In this document: positions 6,685 through 6,712 of the stretch, piece by piece
How the letters are laid out: each line of letters begins with the position of its first letter
Numbering within the stretch: the first letter of the stretch is position 1
NCBI GenBank assembly: GCA_041191165.1
Contig: JBEEPJ010000156.1
Coordinates: 1 to 6,712 of the forward strand
Reading direction: 5' to 3'
Source: CAMCYM01 sp041191165
GTDB lineage: Bacteria > Bacteroidota > Bacteroidia > Flavobacteriales_D > Sanyastnellaceae
Length of the DNA: 6,712 bases
Made by a program: the position numbers and the translations under genes
Notes under the pieces: model-generated
The model's input: only the letters and a program-made list of their open reading frames with translations
Told to the model about the DNA's origin: nothing
Databases searched by the model: none

Positions 6685-6712
6685 TCAGGAGCGCTTGGAC
6701 CGCAGCTGCTCT
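6685..6712 (-). CDS. Possible 3' end of an upstream gene (only a few codons in window)
   Basis: The frame reading EQLRSKRS then TGA (6687-6685) uses only G or C in third positions, as expected for a gene of this genome, and would end 25 bases before the next ATG. A competing frame reads RAAAVQALLNSLSSPSAP then TGA at 6658-6656, overlapping the next ATG as ATGA as the two downstream gene pairs do; its third positions are less GC-rich. Too little is visible to choose between them or name a product. The leader before the small gene (6660-6684) is pyrimidine-rich on the - strand, with no clear ribosome binding site. Confidence 0.3.

Overview
The window is GC-rich (about 60% by eye), almost entirely coding, and most likely comes from a Bacteroidota bacterium. 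The evidence is the typical Bacteroidota forms of an M14 zinc carboxypeptidase and a multidomain GH92 alpha-mannosidase lipoprotein, a signal peptide that appears to be cut in front of Gln (SA|Q), and weak or absent Shine-Dalgarno sequences. I cannot place it below phylum; the GC content argues against the common low-GC flavobacteria.

Layout: two gene strings converge near position 1984. On the + strand, the 3' part of an M14 metallocarboxypeptidase gene (1-1000) is broken by a frameshift near 314-318. It is followed by an HSL-type (family IV) alpha/beta-hydrolase (997-1986) that carries a perfect in-frame 24-bp tandem duplication. On the - strand, in transcription order, come: the last few codons of an unidentified gene at the right edge, a 159-residue cysteine-rich secreted protein of unknown function (6659-6180), a GH92 alpha-mannosidase lipoprotein with C-terminal accessory domains (6226-3170), and a class III PLP-dependent aminotransferase (3173-1983).

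Packing is extremely tight. M14/hydrolase and GH92/aminotransferase each overlap by 4 bases as ATGA. The small secreted protein overlaps the GH92 start by 47 bases. The two convergent genes share the four bases TTAA of their stop codons, inside a 10-bp palindrome. No intergenic stretch exceeds about 25 bases. I found no RNA gene, CRISPR array, insertion sequence or rho-independent terminator.

Functionally, the - strand string probably makes an envelope alpha-mannosidase that trims mannosides, together with a small exported protein and a cytoplasmic aminotransferase whose substrate I cannot assign. The + strand pair looks like peptidase and esterase functions. No SusC/SusD pair is present, so this is not a recognisable polysaccharide utilisation locus. 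The most notable local signals are the frameshift, the tandem duplication, the shared stop codons and the unrecognised small secreted protein. I see no convincing new multi-gene system.
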